This document shows positions 41,804 through 52,400 of a DNA stretch of 64,000 nt, piece by piece. The stretch's first letter is position 1. The number at the start of each line of letters is the position of its first letter. Source of the stretch: Kangiella shandongensis (lineage in GTDB: Bacteria > Pseudomonadota > Gammaproteobacteria > Enterobacterales > Kangiellaceae); NCBI RefSeq assembly GCF_020005365.1, contig NZ_JACNML010000002.1, positions 1 to 64,000 of the forward strand, read 5' to 3'. Below the pieces are notes generated by a model. That model did no database searches and had not been told where the DNA came from. It was given only the letters and a program-made list of their open reading frames with translations. The translations under genes were made by a program, and so were the position numbers.

Positions 41804-43993
41804 TTAAAGCTCTTTGCTTTTTTGACTCTTTTCAAATCGAGCGATAAGCTCTGGCTTAGCCTGAATCGTAATCAAATCAGACAAAATATTACCCGCCTCT
41901 TTCAGCAGAACATCGGGTTCCTCTGACTGCTCTTCGGTATCCTCTTCAGACTCTTCATCCTGCTCTTTATCAAGCTTAGCTAAAGGCTCCAAACCTTGCA
42001 TTTTGCGCTTAATATTTTCTCTTTTCAGACGTAACTTATCATTTTCCTTTTGTTTAGCCAGACGCTTTTCATAGTTTAGCGAAACAACCTCATTATCACG
42101 TTCTGTCTTGGCTCGCTCAATATCATCAACAAAGAAAGCAAACTCTTCATTCGACTCTTTGCGTTGTTCATGGCGATACTTTAAATACGGTAAGAAGTCA
42201 TGCAAGTCACCAGCTGGCTCAAAGTCTGCCGTTTTAATCGTATCCCAGGCTAATGCATTGTCATAAGAGCTTTCGCCGTATTTTTTATGGTCAAAGATTG
42301 TTGGGAATGCAATGTCTGGAGAAACGCCTCTATTTTGTGTGCTTTTACCCGTCACACGATAAAACTTCTCAACGGTTAATTTTAAGGCACCAACATTTAC
42401 CTCTGGATCACGTAGATAGCGATCTAAGTTGGCTACACTCTGAACCGTGCCCTTACCAAAAGTATTTTCACCAATGACAACACCACGTCCATAATCCTGG
42501 ATTGCACCCGCAAAGATTTCAGAAGCTGAAGCGCTAGAGCCATTCACCATAACCGCCAAAGGACCATCGTATAATGTTTTACCATCATCATCTTCCAGTA
42601 CACGTAAACGACCGCCGCTATCTTGGCCCTGAACCACGGGACCTTGGTCAATAAACAAACCAACAAGGTCAACAACCTCATTTAATGACCCGCCTCCATT
42701 ATTACGTAAGTCGATAATCAAGCCATCAATGGATTCTTTTTCCAGCTGCTTAATTAAGCGAGCAACATCTTTGGTGGTACTGGTAACCTCGCCATCAGAC
42801 TCGCCGTCGCGTGCAGCAGCTTCGGAATAGAATGATGGTAACTCTATGACGCCAAGATTATAAGCCTTGCCATCCTGTTCGACTTCCATGGTAGTTGAAT
42901 GCGCCGCCTGATCTTCGAGTTTAATCTCTTCGCGAACGATACGTACCACTTTCGGCATACCATCGCCGGCATCGGTATAAGGAATGATTTGTAGACGAAC
43001 AACCGTTCCCGCTTCGCCGCGAATCAAATCAACAACATCATCATTCCGCCAGCCGATCACATCCACCATTTCACCTTTATCGCCTTGGCCGACACCGATA
43101 ATCTTATCGTTTTTATGAATTTGCCCCGATTTTTGAGCAGGCCCTTTATTGACCACAGAAACAATTTTAGTAAATTGATCCTCCTGCGTTAAAACAGCAC
43201 CAATACCTTGTAACTTCAGACTCATGTTAATCGCAAAGTTTTCAAAGCGACGAGGCGTGTAATAAGCGGTGTGAGGATCAATCGCTGAGCTGACAGCATT
43301 CATGAAATAACCAAAAACATCTTCGCTGTTGGTTTGTGAAAGTCGACGAATGGCAGAGCGATAGCGGCTCTTCAGCTTCTCTTTAACTTCTTCATCGTTT
43401 TGCTCAGCCAGCTTTAAATTCAGCGCATCATTCTTTACTCGTTTGCGCCAGATTTCGTTCAGCTCCTCTTCTGTTGTAGCCCACTCAGCTTCGGTCCTGT
43501 CGTAAGCAAAGTCTTCATCTTCATCAAAAGATAGTGGCTTGTCGAGCAGTTTCAAAGCGTACTCATAGCGCTCACGGTAACGCTCTTCAAAAATCTCAAA
43601 AAAGGTATACGCAGGTTCTATTTTTCCGGTTCGAAGCGCATCATCAAACTTGTCTTCATACACTTTTAACTGCTCAATATCATTGGCATAAAAGTAACTG
43701 CGGTTTGGGTCAAAAGCTTTAACGTATTGCTTAAAGGTCTCTTTAGACAGTTCGTCGTTAAATTTGGGATGAGAGTAATGGCTCTGTAATAGCAAAAAAG
43801 CTACCAGGCGCCCGGTTTCCCGAAACTTTGTCTCCGGCTCCATTCCAATGCTGGCTGGTGCCGGCAAAGAGTATACTTCCTGGTGCAACTCTTTATCTAA
43901 CTTTTTAGGGCTCTTGTTGTTTGTCTTATCAGCCGCAGCACCTAACGATACTGTCAGTGCCAATAAAGCTATAAACCACTTGTTCTTTATCAT
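41804..43993 (-). CDS. prc: Tail-specific (C-terminal processing) protease Prc
   Basis: Prc trims or degrades periplasmic proteins with nonpolar C termini. The 729 residues start with a signal peptide (FIALLALTVSLGAAA). A PDZ domain (around GIGAVLTQEDQFTKIVSVV) precedes the S41 protease core, with the nucleophile Ser in MVNGSSASASEIFAG and the base Lys in NTFGKGTVQ. The C-terminal part is highly charged (EEDTEEQSEEPDVLL). Length and order match E. coli Prc/Tsp. It ends in a clear terminator and is its own unit. Confidence 0.92.
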   Translation of the reverse strand: MIKNKWFIALLALTVSLGAAADKTNNKSPKKLDKELHQEVYSLPAPASIGMEPETKFRETGRLVAFLLLQSHYSHPKFNDELSKETFKQYVKAFDPNRSYFYANDIEQLKVYEDKFDDALRTGKIEPAYTFFEIFEERYRERYEYALKLLDKPLSFDEDEDFAYDRTEAEWATTEEELNEIWRKRVKNDALNLKLAEQNDEEVKEKLKSRYRSAIRRLSQTNSEDVFGYFMNAVSSAIDPHTAYYTPRRFENFAINMSLKLQGIGAVLTQEDQFTKIVSVVNKGPAQKSGQIHKNDKIIGVGQGDKGEMVDVIGWRNDDVVDLIRGEAGTVVRLQIIPYTDAGDGMPKVVRIVREEIKLEDQAAHSTTMEVEQDGKAYNLGVIELPSFYSEAAARDGESDGEVTSTTKDVARLIKQLEKESIDGLIIDLRNNGGGSLNEVVDLVGLFIDQGPVVQGQDSGGRLRVLEDDDGKTLYDGPLAVMVNGSSASASEIFAGAIQDYGRGVVIGENTFGKGTVQSVANLDRYLRDPEVNVGALKLTVEKFYRVTGKSTQNRGVSPDIAFPTIFDHKKYGESSYDNALAWDTIKTADFEPAGDLHDFLPYLKYRHEQRKESNEEFAFFVDDIERAKTERDNEVVSLNYEKRLAKQKENDKLRLKRENIKRKMQGLEPLAKLDKEQDEESEEDTEEQSEEPDVLLKEAGNILSDLITIQAKPELIARFEKSQKSKEL

Positions 43994-44122
43994 TTAATAA
44001 CCTTCAATCGTGTCAAATCCGTCTTTAAAATAGACTGTCTATCACCCCTAAGGTTGCGTAAATTTACGTAAAATACAAGCCTTAGTCTGTTAAAAAGTGT
44101 GATTCAGCCGTTTCCATCACTA

Positions 44123-44147
44123 AAAAAGGGCCTGTCCGGCCCTTTTT
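44123..44147 (-). terminator. Intrinsic terminator of gcdH
   Basis: AAAAAGGGCC and GGCCCTTTTT form a 10-bp stem around TGTCC. Because the ends are A and T runs, it terminates in both directions; the gene that uses it is gcdH, whose stop lies 26 bases away. Confidence 0.85.
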
Positions 44148-44172
44148 CGTTTATTTATTATACAGCCTTGTA

Positions 44173-45351
44173 TCACATAAAAGCCTGCAGGCCTGTTTGT
44201 GCTCTACCTAAAATCAAAGCATGGATATCATGCGTACCTTCGTAGGTATTCACAGCCTCCAGATTCATCGCATGGCGGATCACGTGGAACTCATCACAGA
44301 TACCATTACCACCATGCATATCGCGCGCCATACGTGCAATCTCAAGCGCTTTACCACAAGAATTACGCTTAACCAGAGATATCATCTCCGGCTTAAAACG
44401 TTTCTCATCAATTAGACGCCCTACTCGCAATGCCCCCTGCAGACCTATCGTAATTTCTGTCTGCATATCAGCCAGTTTCTTCTGGAATAGCTGAGTAGAG
44501 GCCAAAGGCTTGCCAAACTGTTTTCTGTCTAAGCCATACTGGCGAGCTGCATGCCAGCAGAACTCAGCTGCACCGAGAGCTCCCCAGGAAATACCGTAAC
44601 GAGCAACATTTAAGCAGCCGAACGGTCCCTTAAGCCCTTTAACCTCAGGGAACTTGTTCTCTTCAGGAACAAAAACGTCATCCATCACGATCTCGCCAGT
44701 AGTCGAGGCTCTTAACGAGAATTTACCTTCAATCTTCGGTGCGGAAAGCCCTTCCATCCCTTTCTCAAGAATAAAACCTCGAATATCGCCCTCATCGTCT
44801 TTTGCCCAAACGACAAATACATCAGCAATAGGTGAATTGGTGATCCACATCTTGGTACCACTTAGCGAATAACCACCATCAACTTTCTTAGCACGGCTTT
44901 TCATGCTGGCTGGATCCGAACCAGAATCAGGCTCAGTCAGACCAAAACAACCTACCCATTCGCCTGTGGCCAGTTTTGGTAGATACTTTTCTTTTTGCGC
45001 GTCTGTACCGTATACATTGATGGGATGCATTACCAAACTGGATTGAACCGACAATGCCGAGCGGTAACCTGAGTCGACTCGCTCCACCTCACGAGCAACT
45101 AGCCCATAAGCAACGTAAGAAGCACCGGCACAGCCGTAACCATCAATGGTTGAGCCTAACAGACCAAGTTCACCCAGCTCATTCATAATTTCACGATGGA
45201 AGTGCTCATGACGGTTTGCTTCTAGCACACGAGGCATGAGTTTGTTCTGACAGTAATCGCGGGCAGTATCTCTGATTAAGCGCTCTTCTTCAGTTAACTG
45301 CTCATCCAGTAGCAGGATATCATCCCAATGTTCGAGTAAGGCTTTAGACAT
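44173..45351 (-). CDS. gcdH: Glutaryl-CoA dehydrogenase
   Basis: This flavoenzyme oxidises and decarboxylates glutaryl-CoA to crotonyl-CoA in lysine and tryptophan breakdown. The 392 residues show the GcdH fingerprint [20 protein letters not shown] and the acyl-CoA dehydrogenase segments [13 protein letters not shown] and [16 protein letters not shown]. The catalytic Glu is in [17 protein letters not shown], the arrangement specific to GcdH. I chose ATG 45351 ([11 protein letters not shown]); the frame opens at 45411 but the extra residues are not part of the fold. It is a single-gene unit. Confidence 0.92.
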   Translation of the reverse strand: MSKALLEHWDDILLLDEQLTEEERLIRDTARDYCQNKLMPRVLEANRHEHFHREIMNELGELGLLGSTIDGYGCAGASYVAYGLVAREVERVDSGYRSALSVQSSLVMHPINVYGTDAQKEKYLPKLATGEWVGCFGLTEPDSGSDPASMKSRAKKVDGGYSLSGTKMWITNSPIADVFVVWAKDDEGDIRGFILEKGMEGLSAPKIEGKFSLRASTTGEIVMDDVFVPEENKFPEVKGLKGPFGCLNVARYGISWGALGAAEFCWHAARQYGLDRKQFGKPLASTQLFQKKLADMQTEITIGLQGALRVGRLIDEKRFKPEMISLVKRNSCGKALEIARMARDMHGGNGICDEFHVIRHAMNLEAVNTYEGTHDIHALILGRAQTGLQAFM

Positions 45352-45457
45352 ATTCGTTGTAGTTGTATAAAAATTGATGAATGGAATATACGCAATCTTA
45401 GCAAATATCACCAGTCTCTAACCACTGGTCTGATGTGATAATTAGAAACAAAGAAAA

Positions 45458-45477
45458 GCCAGCTGTCCTTAGCTGGC
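45458..45477 (-). terminator. Intrinsic terminator of the first subtilase gene
   Basis: GCCAGCT and AGCTGGC form a perfect 7-bp stem with a 6-base loop. On the minus strand it is followed by CTTTTCTTTG. It lies about 50 bases after the subtilase stop codon. Confidence 0.75.
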
Positions 45478-45525
45478 CCTGGGGTAATAAAAAGTCCGTC
45501 CCTGGATAAAGTCTCCCACTGGAGC

Positions 45526-47997
45526 CTAGAATGAGGCGAACAGGCGAGTTAGCGCTACAGCTGTTGCAGCACGACTCATCGGTTTACCTGGATCGAAGTA
45601 AGCGGTAATGGTTGGTTCTAAATCGAACGGACCTTGCTCCACTTCAAAACGTGCATTGATAATGCCAAGATCCAATGCATGTTGAACATAGTGCTTTAAG
45701 TTTTCAGGAATGTTACCAGCATCGGCAATGATGATTCGTTCATCACCATAGATGGCCGTCAAATAGCCGCTGCTATAGCTTGATTCAACACCTTCCAGCC
45801 CAAGTGACTGTACAAGTGAGTAAGCTGCATCAAGCTTAGTTACCGCAGCGCCAGGGTCGAATGTGATGTTATCGGCTTTCATTACCGGACCCTGCTCCTG
45901 AACTCTATCTTTAAGAGCCGAACCAGTGTCGGTGACCGCGTTAATAGCAGCAGCATCAGCAGCACTCACATCGATGTACTTAGAGTCAGCAGCATCGTTA
46001 GATTGGCGAATACCTGCGCCTAGCGTGAGATAATCAGCAAACTGAGCACGGGTTATCAGAACATCGGGATAAAAACCATCTGCCAACGCATCAACCAACT
46101 GTTCGCTTACCGCGTACTCAATAAATGACTGCGCAATATGACCTTGCGTGTCATCGATACCGCTAAAGCCATCAACCTGTACAAACTTGACGTCGACAGG
46201 AATAGTGTCAGGCAGTGCATAACCATTGGTTGCATCCACCGGATCAACGTCAACGCCAGAGATGCCACCGATACCTTTAACCGTAAGATTCCAGGTACCC
46301 GGCTCTCCAGGAGCGGTTACAGCGACATTCTGACCTAATACTGGCAAAGCAATACTCGAGCCATAACGCTTGCCTGTTGGGCTCGTTAGTACTAGAGCAA
46401 CTGTATTATCAGAGATATTAGCTCGCGCCATAATAAGAGAGATGTCCTGACCAACGGTAAAGTTTTCACCTGGGTTATCACCTGCTGGTGCGAAATCCAC
46501 GTCTAACTGGAATTGATCGGCAACGGAAGTATTCGCGCTGGCATTAAACTCACGGTTAACTTTTGTTGTTTCACCGAAATCTTTTGCTTCATCCAGTGCC
46601 GCCTGTACCGCCGCATAGGCGTTGATGTAACCAGCACCGGCTTCCCATGGCTCAAGACCAGGCATATTAGTCGCAGTATCCTGCAGGATACGCTTTACAT
46701 CTTTCCAGTTCAGCGACGGATTAGCTTCCAGCATTAAAGCAACGATACCTGAGGTATGAGGGGCAGCCATCGAAGTACCACTCATAATAGTGTAGTAAGG
46801 CACCTGATCTGCCGGCAGAACTTCTGAATCGTCTGCTGTGCCTAATAGAGAAGTACTTCCAAGAGAAGCTCTAGCAGAAACAATGTCAACGCCTGGAGCC
46901 GTTATGGTTGGGCGATCGACCCACTCAAACGTTTCACCATCGACTTCAACTGTTCCACCGCCGTTTTTCACGCCTCGAGAACTAAAGTCAGCCAAATTAC
47001 CATCTTTATCGCCAGCAGCAACAGTTACCACCCAAGGTGCCTTTTTAAAGTTACCCGTGATAGTCGCTTCACCACTACCCGAGTTACCCGCTGAAAACAC
47101 AACGATAACACCGTTATCACTCAGCTCTTTAGTCAGAACGTTTGTCGGATGATCTGGATTAAAGTCAGAACCCGTATCGCTGGTGCTACCGAAAGAGTTA
47201 GAAATAACTCTTATATTGTAGTCGTACTGATGCGTTAAGGCGTAATCGAAACCACCCAATGTGTCCAGAATAAAAAGGCCAGCGCCAGAACCATAACCAA
47301 TAATGTCAGCTCCTGGTGCGACTCCCTCCTGTTCCCCGCTCGACATGCTACCGTTCCCGCCAATTGTGCCGGCAACGTGAGTACCGTGACCACCAGCTAA
47401 ATCCGTGTTTGGTACATCTTCCTGATAGGTGATAGGAAGCATGGTATCTACAGAGTTCAGGTTAGTTTGCGCTAAAACATTTTGTACAACGTGGTTAGGG
47501 TATTTTAGATCTGAGTGTGTACCATCAACGCCAGAGTCATTGACGACAACACCAACGCCTCGGCCAGAAACCGGTACACCGTTGATACGAATAGATTGAT
47601 CTGCACGTAAGCGATCGACGCCGGTTAACTGAGTTGCTTCCTGATTGTCATAAGTCAGCTCAGCGTTATGCCATACCGAACGTACATCGTCACGCGAGTA
47701 AATGGTTTCGATTTGCTGTTTGGTAGCAACCGTACCAATCATCGGTACATTCTGTAAGATCACACCCTTGCTGATGCCTAATTGCTCAAGTGCACTAATT
47801 TGTGACTCAGTCGCAGGACCATCACCCTCGAAAGTAATGATAACTTCAAACTGGTCAGTGTTAAGCGCATCCGGCAATGCTTCGGTCAGATGTGGACCCA
47901 AAGACTTTGCAGACAAGCCAAAAGAAGAAAGACCTATACCTGCGGCAAGCAATGCGCCCTGTACAGGTTTAGATTTAAAGAAAGATTGTGTTGTCAT
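45526..47997 (-). CDS. Secreted S8 subtilisin-like protease A with SLH-like C-terminal region
   Basis: A signal peptide (ALLAAGIGLSSFGLSA) and an inhibitor-I9-like prodomain precede the catalytic domain. The triad is Asp154 (VVNDSGVDGTH), His204 (GGHGTHVAGT) and Ser409 (SGTSMAAPH), with the oxyanion Asn in FSAGNSGSG. After residue about 480 comes a beta-rich region and then three SLH-like repeats (residues about 640-820), with ITRAQFADYLTLGAG and VTKLDAAYSLVQSLG, which may hold the enzyme at the cell surface. I chose ATG 47997 (MTTQSFF). It lies directly downstream of the response regulator gene and carries the shared 14-bp element upstream. Confidence 0.9.
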   Translation of the reverse strand: MTTQSFFKSKPVQGALLAAGIGLSSFGLSAKSLGPHLTEALPDALNTDQFEVIITFEGDGPATESQISALEQLGISKGVILQNVPMIGTVATKQQIETIYSRDDVRSVWHNAELTYDNQEATQLTGVDRLRADQSIRINGVPVSGRGVGVVVNDSGVDGTHSDLKYPNHVVQNVLAQTNLNSVDTMLPITYQEDVPNTDLAGGHGTHVAGTIGGNGSMSSGEQEGVAPGADIIGYGSGAGLFILDTLGGFDYALTHQYDYNIRVISNSFGSTSDTGSDFNPDHPTNVLTKELSDNGVIVVFSAGNSGSGEATITGNFKKAPWVVTVAAGDKDGNLADFSSRGVKNGGGTVEVDGETFEWVDRPTITAPGVDIVSARASLGSTSLLGTADDSEVLPADQVPYYTIMSGTSMAAPHTSGIVALMLEANPSLNWKDVKRILQDTATNMPGLEPWEAGAGYINAYAAVQAALDEAKDFGETTKVNREFNASANTSVADQFQLDVDFAPAGDNPGENFTVGQDISLIMARANISDNTVALVLTSPTGKRYGSSIALPVLGQNVAVTAPGEPGTWNLTVKGIGGISGVDVDPVDATNGYALPDTIPVDVKFVQVDGFSGIDDTQGHIAQSFIEYAVSEQLVDALADGFYPDVLITRAQFADYLTLGAGIRQSNDAADSKYIDVSAADAAAINAVTDTGSALKDRVQEQGPVMKADNITFDPGAAVTKLDAAYSLVQSLGLEGVESSYSSGYLTAIYGDERIIIADAGNIPENLKHYVQHALDLGIINARFEVEQGPFDLEPTITAYFDPGKPMSRAATAVALTRLFASF

Positions 47998-48061
47998 GTT
48001 TAACCCACCCATTTGGAAATTCACTTATGAGCTTGACATGTCGCAACACTTTTTATAATTA

Positions 48062-48075
48062 GGGAAATCCCCTAG
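48062..48075 (-). promoter_or_regulatory. Shared 14-bp element upstream of subtilase A
   Basis: The bases are GGGAAATCCCCTAG, identical to the element upstream of the other two subtilases. On the coding strand it reads CTAGGGGATTTCCC, a dyad of GGG and CCC around AAAT/ATTT, and starts 65 bases before the ATG. Two more CTAG tetramers follow it upstream (48079-48082, 48094-48097), possibly further half-sites of the same binding protein. Confidence 0.6.
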
Positions 48076-48107
48076 TAACTAGAGAAACAACACCTAGAGG
48101 GTATCAG

Positions 48108-48743
48108 CTATATCAATAATTTATGTTGAGCAGCGTATTTTACCAGCTCTGCCGAGTTGGCAGCACCTAATTTATCCAATACCTTGCCGCGATGATTTTC
48201 AGCTGTTTTCACGCTGATATCCAGTAAACGTGCGATTTCTTTGGTGGTTTTTCCATCAATAACCAGGTGGAACACTTCTCGTTCTCTTTTTGTTAGGTTC
48301 TTATAGGGATCGCTCCACTCTTCCGGTTGGTTATACTGATTAGCCAGTACCTGCGCCGCATACTGACTAAAATAACTTTTCCCGGAAGCTAAAGCTTTCA
48401 CGGCCTGAATCAACTCCTCACTGGCACTATCTTTTAATAAATAACCTGAAGCTCCAGCTCTAACCATATGAATTACATATTCTTCTTCTTCGTGCATGGT
48501 AAGAACCAGCACTTTGCATTGAGGCAACTTTCCTGTAATACGTTTGACCACTTCCATACCATTCAGCTCGGGCATGCTGATATCCACAACCGCGATTTGT
48601 GGCGAAAGCTCTTCTGCCTTCTCAACAGCCTCAAGCCCGTTGGCCGCTTCACCAACCACCACACAGTCCTCGTCCTTTTCCAGAATACTGACCAGTCCCT
48701 GCCGTAATATGGTGTGGTCATCAGCAATTAATACTCGAATCAT
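48108..48743 (-). CDS. NarL/LuxR-type response regulator
   Basis: The 211 residues comprise a receiver domain (phospho-acceptor Asp in IAVVDISMPELNG, near residue 53; acidic pair IADDH; conserved Lys in YLLKDSA) and a LuxR helix-turn-helix (LTKREREVFHLVIDGKTTKE, then ISVKTAENHRGKVLDKLGA). It is the natural partner of the histidine kinase whose gene it overlaps by one base. Its likely targets are the three subtilase promoters carrying the shared dyad, the first of which is the next gene. Confidence 0.88.
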   Translation of the reverse strand: MIRVLIADDHTILRQGLVSILEKDEDCVVVGEAANGLEAVEKAEELSPQIAVVDISMPELNGMEVVKRITGKLPQCKVLVLTMHEEEEYVIHMVRAGASGYLLKDSASEELIQAVKALASGKSYFSQYAAQVLANQYNQPEEWSDPYKNLTKREREVFHLVIDGKTTKEIARLLDISVKTAENHRGKVLDKLGAANSAELVKYAAQHKLLI

Positions 48744-49471
48744 TAATGTTCCCCCATTAATAGCATTTTAACTTCAGCGCCCTTCCCCTTCGCTGAGTTG
48801 ATCATCAGCTGACCACCAAATGCCGCCACCCGATCCTGCATTGCCGAAAGACCAAAACCATCCGGTCCTAAAGCTTTGTTAGTATCCATCCCCACGCCAT
48901 CATCGGTGACTTTAACTAATAAGATAGACGGTTGTGAGGCGACATCAATTTTAATGTGGTTTGCTCCGGCATGTTTTATGGCATTTGTCAGCGCCTCCTG
49001 GACAACCCTGAATACCAGAGTTTGAGTTTCTTCATCCAGCTCCTTATCAATGTGAGTTTCCAACTCAATGGTCAAATCTGTTTGCTCCTGCATGATGCGT
49101 CGTAACCATTTCAGGGCTGGCACTAAACCAAGATCATCTAATATTCGTGGTCGCATCAACCGGGAAATCTTCCTGGTATCGTTTAGTGCCTGACGCGCTA
49201 ATTCTAAACTGTCCTTAAGCGACTGCTGTAGATTTTCGTCCTTTTCCTCTTTCAATGTCTGCTCGACCTGATTGATTAACGCTGTCAACAGCTGCCCAAC
49301 CCCATCATGCAACTCTCGTGCAATATGTTTTCTTTCATCTTCCTGAACTTTCCATACGCGTTTTGCCAAACTCCGCATTTGCGTATTGCCAGCAGCGAGG
49401 CTCTCGGCAAGCTGACTTTGTTTCATACTCAGAGCATTCAACATGTCCGTTATTTCATCTTTACCTGTCAT
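48743..49471 (-). CDS. Sensor-less NarX/DegS-type histidine kinase
   Basis: The 242 residues have a short coiled-coil start, a HisKA_3 dimer/phospho-acceptor domain (RELHDGVGQLLTALI, His near residue 55) and a HATPase domain (QEALTNAIKHA, DDGVGMD, GFGLSAM). There is no membrane helix and no recognisable sensor domain, so input must come from another protein. Its gene overlaps the upstream Ser/Thr kinase gene by 4 bases (ATGA), which makes that kinase with TPRs the obvious candidate for the signal input. Confidence 0.87.
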   Translation of the reverse strand: MTGKDEITDMLNALSMKQSQLAESLAAGNTQMRSLAKRVWKVQEDERKHIARELHDGVGQLLTALINQVEQTLKEEKDENLQQSLKDSLELARQALNDTRKISRLMRPRILDDLGLVPALKWLRRIMQEQTDLTIELETHIDKELDEETQTLVFRVVQEALTNAIKHAGANHIKIDVASQPSILLVKVTDDGVGMDTNKALGPDGFGLSAMQDRVAAFGGQLMINSAKGKGAEVKMLLMGEH

Positions 49472-52400
49472 AAAAAGTTCTCCATAAAATCATCAGTAAA
49501 CGAATAACGTCCTTGCAGTGAAATAAGGTATTGCCGCTGCTCTTCTGGCAGTTGCTTTAATAATTCTTCTAATTTTGATGTGGCTATTTCTAGATACTGC
49601 TCAGCCAGTTCATGCTTATTCAGTAAGCGGTAATAATTCGCTACTAAACGCTGAGTAAAAAAGTCACTCCAGTGTACACCAATCATGCGCTGGCTTTCGG
49701 CTAACTGCTCGATGGTCACCTCGAGTTGTTCCAGGTTCTGTTGCTCAATGTAATAGGTCGCCTGTAACTGTAATAACCTTAACCGAGCAAACTGATGCAG
49801 TTCCAGATCGTAGGATTTTATAGCCCCAATCAATTGCTCTATTTGCTTATTATTGTTTGAATCAAGCAAAACCAACCTTTCCATTTCAAATAGCAGCTGT
49901 TTAATCTTTGCTCTGGAAGTAAGCCCTTTCGCTTCGAGATCTGTTAATGTCTGATACTCCTCGGCACTGTCTTGATTTTGATACAATCGCAAACGGTTAT
50001 TTAAGACATGATAAATAACTTGCTGCGATTGGTTATGCTCCTGCTTTAGTAAAGGTTGAACCGCGTTCAAGCTGTTAGCTGCAGCGGAATAATTACCCGA
50101 ATTAATTTGCCACTCCACTAGCCACAATCCAAATTCCAGCTGACCTCTAACGTCCTTACGCTCTTCCAGCAGTTGTTTAATCTCTTGGAGTTCATTCAGT
50201 GGCTCAATAAAGTTACCCTTTAGTAAAGCAATCTTAGCCAGGTACGCTTCTGCGACAATTTTCTCTTCGAACAGGTTTAGAGACTCCGACTCCTCTTTCG
50301 CCAGGGAAAAGGTCTGGAATGCTGCTTGCCAGTCACCTTTTCTCAGGTTTAACTGAGCGACATTTTCATTCACTCGTATAACGCCGACTGGATCCTGCAC
50401 TTTTTCATAATAGTTTTTGGCCTGCTCCCAATAAATTGTGGCATGCTCTTCATCCGACAATAAAAAGTAAATATAGGCGACATTATTTAAGCTTTCCGCC
50501 TTTAGCCAGTCATCATCAAGCTTCATACGAATACTGAGCGAGGCTCTGAAGTGCTCCAGGGCTTGGCCATAGGCACCTTGCTCTTCTGCAATAATGCCTA
50601 ACTCATTGTATAAATCCGCCTGCTTTGCAGCATCATTACGCGGCTTATTCACTTCCAACGCCCGGTACAGACGTTGCTCCGCTTCTTCAAACTCTCCTTT
50701 AATAGCATAGATTGATGCCAGATTCGATAAACTGGTAACAATACCTCGAGCATCGCCAATAGATTCTCTCGCGGCCAAGCCCTGTTGATAATAGTCGAGC
50801 GACAGATCAAGCTCTCCCAGCCGATGGTAGGCAACACCAAAAGCATTAAGCACATCGCCTCTTAACTGTTCATTCTTCAGCTTTTTAGCCGTAACCAAGG
50901 CCTTAACCAAATAATCATCAACTGCTTTTTCAGTTTCCCCCCGCCAGATAGCGACTTTGGATAATTCATACCAGGCGGACGGATGATTCTGATCTTCAGC
51001 GACGATACGGTTAAGCTCTGCTTCGGCTTTCTCTAATGCTTCTAACTCAATATACAGCTGCGCTAGTTCAAACCTTATATCATCGCGCCTCGGCAGACGG
51101 TCAAGCACTGTGCTATAAATTTCAGCAGCAGCACTTAAATCTCCTGCAATAAGCTGAAGCTCAGCATTAGAAAGTTGATGAAGTAACTGCTCTGGATTGG
51201 TTAAGCTTTTCACTTTATTAAATGCACCTTCTGCATCAGCCAGTGAGCCACTTTCAGCCGCTACTTTTCCCTTTAAAAACCAGCCCTGTGCAAAGTCTGG
51301 AAACTCTTCAAGAACGCTCTGTAACTGCTCCATTGCACGACTGAACTTTTGCTCATGTAACAAAAGCTCTATTTGGGTCCAGCGCTGTAATGAAAGCTCT
51401 GACGGAATCGAGTGCTGCTCTACAATCGTTGATAACTCAAAATATTGGTTAAGTTGTTCTGCAATCTGCAACAGCTCTTCCGACAGCTCCGCTTCATTCG
51501 CCTCAAAAGCCACCAGCGAATGTCGAGACAGGTTATTTCCAACAACTTCGATAATCGTTGCTTGCAAACGGTACTTTTCTGGACCAACTAAGGTAACAAC
51601 AGTATCCAGCATAGCAGGGGTTTGCAGTAATTCACTCAGGGTTAAAAGCTTCTGCTCGTTAAGTGACGATGAATAGCCTAACAGGTCCATAGTTTGCTGC
51701 GTCCTGTCTGTACCGACAACCCTTAATTGAGCCGATCTGGCAAGCTTTTGTGATAACACGGTCGGTAGTCCCTGGCTTAGCCAGAGTTGATCCGGCATTG
51801 CCTCAACTCGAAATGGAAGAACGGCCACGGCCTGATTGCCCTTCTGCTGGCTGGCAAGGCTCCGGTCATCATTCGTAACGTTTGGATTAAAGTACAAATA
51901 AGTTCCACCAGTCAAAACAAGAAGCAGGCCTAAAACAGCCAAAACAGGATATAGCTTGCTTGATGGCTTGCGATTCACATCAACTGTCTGTCGTAACAGC
52001 TCAGATAATGCCGCAAGATTGTTTGGTCTTCTGCCTGGCTCGGGAGCCAGGCAGGCATCGGTAACAGCTTTAAACAATCGGAATTTTTTAGGTAACTTGT
52101 GAAAATCTCCACGCTTTTTTTCTGCTAATAGATCGTCCAGTTTCAGCGCCTTAAAAGGCGTTTTACCCGTTAACAGCTCAAAAAGAATGACCCCAAAAGA
52201 GTAGATATCCGTGGTTTTATTGGTCTTACCAAACTCTAAATATTCAGGGCTGGCGTAAACCGGCGTACCATTTATGCTATCGACGGTTTCACTACCCAGA
52301 GCCGAGGCGACGCCAAAATCTGCAACGTAGAGGTGATCTTTTGCATCAACCAGTATATTTTCGGGTTTTAAATCACAGTGGCTAACCCCTTTCTGCTCCG